Positions 4,650-7,063 of a DNA stretch of 7,063 bases are shown here, piece after piece (the stretch's first letter is position 1; each line of letters opens with the position of its first letter). A program made the translations under genes and the position numbers. The notes beneath the pieces are model-generated. The model was not told the origin of the DNA and ran no database searches. It saw only the letters and a program-made list of their open reading frames with translations. The DNA comes from an uncultured Porphyromonadaceae bacterium (GTDB lineage Bacteria; Bacteroidota; Bacteroidia; Bacteroidales; Muribaculaceae). The stretch spans positions 1 to 7,063 of the forward strand of contig CAMWLX010000182.1 of assembly GCA_947175225.1 (NCBI GenBank), given 5' to 3'.

Positions 4650-6493
4650 TTCTTCGGTCCATTGATCTGATTATCTAATTGAATGAGTTGTCTATCCAGT
4701 CCGTTCAATGGTCGTAAGTTGATTCCACTATTTAACTGAGTCACCGGCTCGCATGGATATAAGTACCAATATAGACCATTGTTGTATTCACTTAGATTCC
4801 AGTCTATTTTAGGGATACACTGATGATATGAATGAGCTTCTGTACCATCCGGGAGTGTAATAACAATACCTACAGATGCAACGAAGCTGGAATTATAGGT
4901 AAGATCCGGTCTTGCACCTTGTGGCCCATTAGGAACATTTGGAATAAAGACTTCCATTGGCGCTTCAAACTGGTCTATTGAAAGATACTCATTTTCGTTG
5001 CCCAAGAACGGTACATCTGCTATAATATAGTAATTCGGGGAATATAAATTCCCAAATGCATCTATTTCATTTTCTTTTAAATCGAATGGTTTATTATAAA
5101 CCTTTTTCTGTTTTTGAGGGTCTCTTGCATAAGATCCATATCTACCTAATGTGTTTCTTCGTGTATATTTATCAGCCTGATAGTAGTCAGTAGTAATTTT
5201 CGTAGATTTAACATTTTTTGTAGCTTTGGGATTAATTGCTACAGAAGCGCGTTGTGAAGCATTTGCGATAGTTACTCGATATTCTCTTGAGTAACCGGTT
5301 GAATACTCCTGTGGTGATTTTAGAACTGCATAAGGAGAAAATAAAAGGGTAGGTTCTTCCTTTAGTCCCCAGACTCCTAAATAGCCAATCCTGTTTGGAT
5401 TGATATCTAAGGTAAAAGAATTAATCCCTATGGTAGCTCTAAATTCTAAATCTCCTTCAAGTGAAATAGTTCCATTTGTTGTTAGTTGTAAAGATTTCGC
5501 AGAAGATTCGTCATTTTTTTTAAATATACCAGTCAAGGCTCCAATTATTTTTCCAACTCCTCCGGAAACTATTGCACCGACTGCTTCCGAAACAACAGAG
5601 GAAATAATTTGATTCTCAATTTGTTTTGCAATCCATTTTTTTGCTTCATTTCCTGCTAATTTAGCAAAACCGCCACTATAATTGTTTTTATTATCAGATG
5701 TAGTAATGTATCCATTAGTTTCAGTATTAAGACTGCCACTTAAAGATATCTGAGCCTTATTTAGGGCGAATGTGGTAATAGTTAATTTGCCATTTTGAGT
5801 TGGATCATAAGCTAATTCTAATTGAAAACAGTTCCAACCTTGAGTGAATCCGCGAGTGACATTGGTTGTGAGATTATTTACAAAGTAAGTGTTTTGTGTC
5901 TTTTCAGAAATCTTTGATATTGGTGTATTTTGAAAAGCAAAAAGAGAAGTAGGGCTACTTGAGTCTATTTGCCAAATTCCGTTGTTGTTTGGAAAGAACG
6001 TATATAAGAGATAACTGAATCCTTTAAGAATGCCAGTATATCTGTTATGAAAAATCAAATATGGAGAATCTCTTTCGCCATTTTGTATCATTTCTTCTTC
6101 AGTCAATGGAAATATAATATCCCAACCATCTTCATATTTAATATCCGTGGCTATATCAACTGGAATTGATGATGAGCAATTTGTATTCCAGGGAGTAAAG
6201 ACTTTCGTTCCATTGTTGATTGTTATGTAATCCCAGGATTCCCAAAAGCCATTATCATTGCTTCGAGTTGATGTTTGATTATCTGAGCGGTATTCTTCTG
6301 TGGATTGTAGAGTTTTGTCAAATTCGTTTTCTTCGCAACCTGACAATATTATCATAAATATGGATAATGATATCAATACATAGTATTGAGAGGTAAAAAA
6401 GTGTTTGGGGTGAGGCTTTGAATGTCTGTTTGCATTTATCTCCCTAATTGGAGACAGAATCCCAAAACGTTTTTCGAATGTATTCTTCTTCAT
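4646..6493 (-). CDS. Large lipoprotein with internal glycine-rich hydrophobic segment, unknown function
   Basis: The gene encodes 615 residues and is the operon's largest member. A hydrophobic stretch (residues 36-52) ends in the lipobox LSGC, with Cys53 lipidated; the mature protein starts CEENEFD, again acidic and consistent with surface display. The region before the hydrophobic core is unusually long, about 35 residues, but no later usable start codon leaves a charged n-region. Blocks that look conserved include KYEDGWDIIFP (119-129), YLIFHNRYTGILKGF (145-159), LQLTTNGTISLEG (335-347) and YLGVWGLKEEPTL (371-383); similar phrases occur, as I recall, in uncharacterised Bacteroidales lipoproteins. 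Residues 296-324 are hydrophobic, glycine- and small-residue-rich, bounded by lysines, and could insert in or lie on a membrane. The C-terminal part is beta-rich, with PNGPQGARPD (521-530). ATG at 6493 is chosen; the in-frame ATG at 6568 lies inside the preceding gene. The function is unknown. Confidence 0.8.
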   Translation of the reverse strand: MKKNTFEKRFGILSPIREINANRHSKPHPKHFFTSQYYVLISLSIFMIILSGCEENEFDKTLQSTEEYRSDNQTSTRSNDNGFWESWDYITINNGTKVFTPWNTNCSSSIPVDIATDIKYEDGWDIIFPLTEEEMIQNGERDSPYLIFHNRYTGILKGFSYLLYTFFPNNNGIWQIDSSSPTSLFAFQNTPISKISEKTQNTYFVNNLTTNVTRGFTQGWNCFQLELAYDPTQNGKLTITTFALNKAQISLSGSLNTETNGYITTSDNKNNYSGGFAKLAGNEAKKWIAKQIENQIISSVVSEAVGAIVSGGVGKIIGALTGIFKKNDESSAKSLQLTTNGTISLEGDLEFRATIGINSFTLDINPNRIGYLGVWGLKEEPTLLFSPYAVLKSPQEYSTGYSREYRVTIANASQRASVAINPKATKNVKSTKITTDYYQADKYTRRNTLGRYGSYARDPQKQKKVYNKPFDLKENEIDAFGNLYSPNYYIIADVPFLGNENEYLSIDQFEAPMEVFIPNVPNGPQGARPDLTYNSSFVASVGIVITLPDGTEAHSYHQCIPKIDWNLSEYNNGLYWYLYPCEPVTQLNSGINLRPLNGLDRQLIQLDNQINGPKK

Positions 6494-6539
6494 AATGCTG
6501 CAATTTAGTTTTTTTACAGAAATAATATAGGGCGGACTA

Positions 6540-6893
6540 TCAGAAGTATCCTTCAGCTTCCCACCCATCTCCTTTCATTAAGATGGAATGATAGTTCGAT
6601 GTTGTAAGAGTTAGGCACACATTCATATAAGGAGAGTAGACTTCCAATGTGCCTGCCTCATCATATACATACACTTCCCCTTGGATGTTGTCGTTGTCGC
6701 ACCAGACTTCAAGGATCTTAGTGTCGGAGTCGTAGAAGACTATAATTGGAATATTAATGGGGTTTCTGTCTTCCTCGGTCAGTTGATCAGAGACTCCCGT
6801 TTGATGTGTTTGCATATGGAGGCGTGTGCGCTCACCGAATGCAGATGTCGTCATAACGACCGTCAATAGCAATAAAATAATGTTTTTTTTCAT
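6540..6893 (-). CDS. Small secreted protein, DUF3244-like
   Basis: The gene encodes 117 residues. A Sec signal peptide (MKKN, then IILLLLTVVM, cleavage after SAFG near residue 20) is followed by a polar linker and a compact beta-rich domain of about 70 residues. That domain shows the pattern PINIPIIVFYDSDTKIL, then EVYVYDEAGTLEVY, and finally NYHSILMKGDGWEAEGYF. This layout (Pro-Ile strand, a D-x-x-T-x-x-L turn, a 'V-Y-D-x-x-G' hairpin) fits the Bacteroidetes family DUF3244, small immunoglobulin-like exported proteins of unknown role; the assignment is by eye. There is no lipobox cysteine, so it would be periplasmic or released. It is the first gene of the operon, with the next start 46 bases downstream and no terminator between them. 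An eight-base A run lies directly after the start codon. Confidence 0.75.
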   Translation of the reverse strand: MKKNIILLLLTVVMTTSAFGERTRLHMQTHQTGVSDQLTEEDRNPINIPIIVFYDSDTKILEVWCDNDNIQGEVYVYDEAGTLEVYSPYMNVCLTLTTSNYHSILMKGDGWEAEGYF

Positions 6894-7063
6894 CTCTGTT
6901 TGTTTAGGTTAATAATTATATGTTTTGTAATCTCATGGATAAGTTTATATTGAATTCAAAATGGATTATGTTCAAATATTTTTTACAAAAATAGAAAAAA
7001 TATCGTTTAATGTCAAGTGAAAAAGTTTAACGGTGTAAAAATTATTTTATTGTTATTTAAGTA
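6894..7063 (-). other. AT-rich upstream region of the operon, no gene seen
   Basis: These 170 bases carry no open reading frame with coding character on either strand and are strongly AT-rich. They hold the predicted operon promoter (6986-7017) and a leader of about 85-90 bases without a clear hairpin. Sequence left of the promoter on the - strand (7018-7063) shows runs of A and T and two direct GTTTAA copies, which I do not interpret. Confidence 0.6.
6986..7017 (-). promoter_or_regulatory. Bacteroidetes-type promoter of the exported-protein operon
   Basis: Read on the - strand, TATTTTTG (6993-6986) matches TAnnTTTG fully. CTTG (7017-7014), 20 bases upstream, matches three of four bases of the -33 element. 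Transcription would start near 6979, about 85 bases before the first ATG at 6893. The upstream box matches less well than those of the two other promoters in this window. Confidence 0.55.

Noticed and set aside
4306..4665. Open frame on the + strand opposite the small lipoprotein
   Set aside because: It is antisense to a gene with a clear lipobox and operon context; it has no promoter or domain of its own.
6883..6890. Run of eight A (coding strand) after the start codon of the DUF3244-like gene, as a phase-variation switch
   Set aside because: It simply encodes the MKKN of a normal signal peptide; eight bases is short for slippage-driven switching, and a similar run occurs at 5514-5521 inside the large lipoprotein gene.

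Overview
The window looks like chromosomal DNA from a member of the Bacteroidales (Bacteroidota). The grounds are: promoters matching the Bacteroidetes pattern (TTTG, about 20 bases, TAnnTTTG), weak or absent Shine-Dalgarno sites, several Sec- and lipoprotein-type signal peptides with acidic residues after the lipid cysteine, an AAA-ATPase/PD-(D/E)XK protein of a kind common in these bacteria, and small exported proteins of families largely confined to them. A genus cannot be set from this window; a gut Bacteroides relative or Muribaculaceae-like organism would fit.

Left part (1-2608, + strand). The window opens inside a tRNA gene, tRNA-Arg with anticodon CCT, whose 5' part is cut off. A strong hairpin terminator follows it. 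A radical SAM protein of the COG0731/TYW1-like type starts only a few bases after that hairpin (start at 100). Then comes a 163-base gap with a short tandem repeat and a textbook Bacteroidetes promoter, which drives a 518-residue AAA-ATPase-like protein with a C-terminal PD-(D/E)XK nuclease domain.

Middle (2609-3536, - strand). A long hairpin separates the ATPase gene from a convergent gene for a 230-residue outer-membrane beta-barrel protein. That gene has its own promoter (3489-3520) and a roughly 105-base leader that can fold into a hairpin close to the predicted mRNA 5' end.

Right part (3536-7063, - strand). Three genes form an apparent operon, transcribed from a promoter near 6986-7017 to a terminator at 3536-3579. 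In order they encode a 117-residue secreted DUF3244-like protein, a 615-residue lipoprotein with an internal glycine-rich hydrophobic segment, and a 349-residue lipoprotein whose start overlaps the previous stop codon by 4 bases (ATGA). All three products appear to be exported, and the two lipoproteins carry acidic residues just after the lipid cysteine, which suggests surface display. Their function is unknown; they look like parts of one envelope or surface system, and this operon is the best candidate here for something undescribed.

No CRISPR array, insertion sequence, transposase or replication origin was seen. The longest stretch without a gene is the 170 bases at the right edge.
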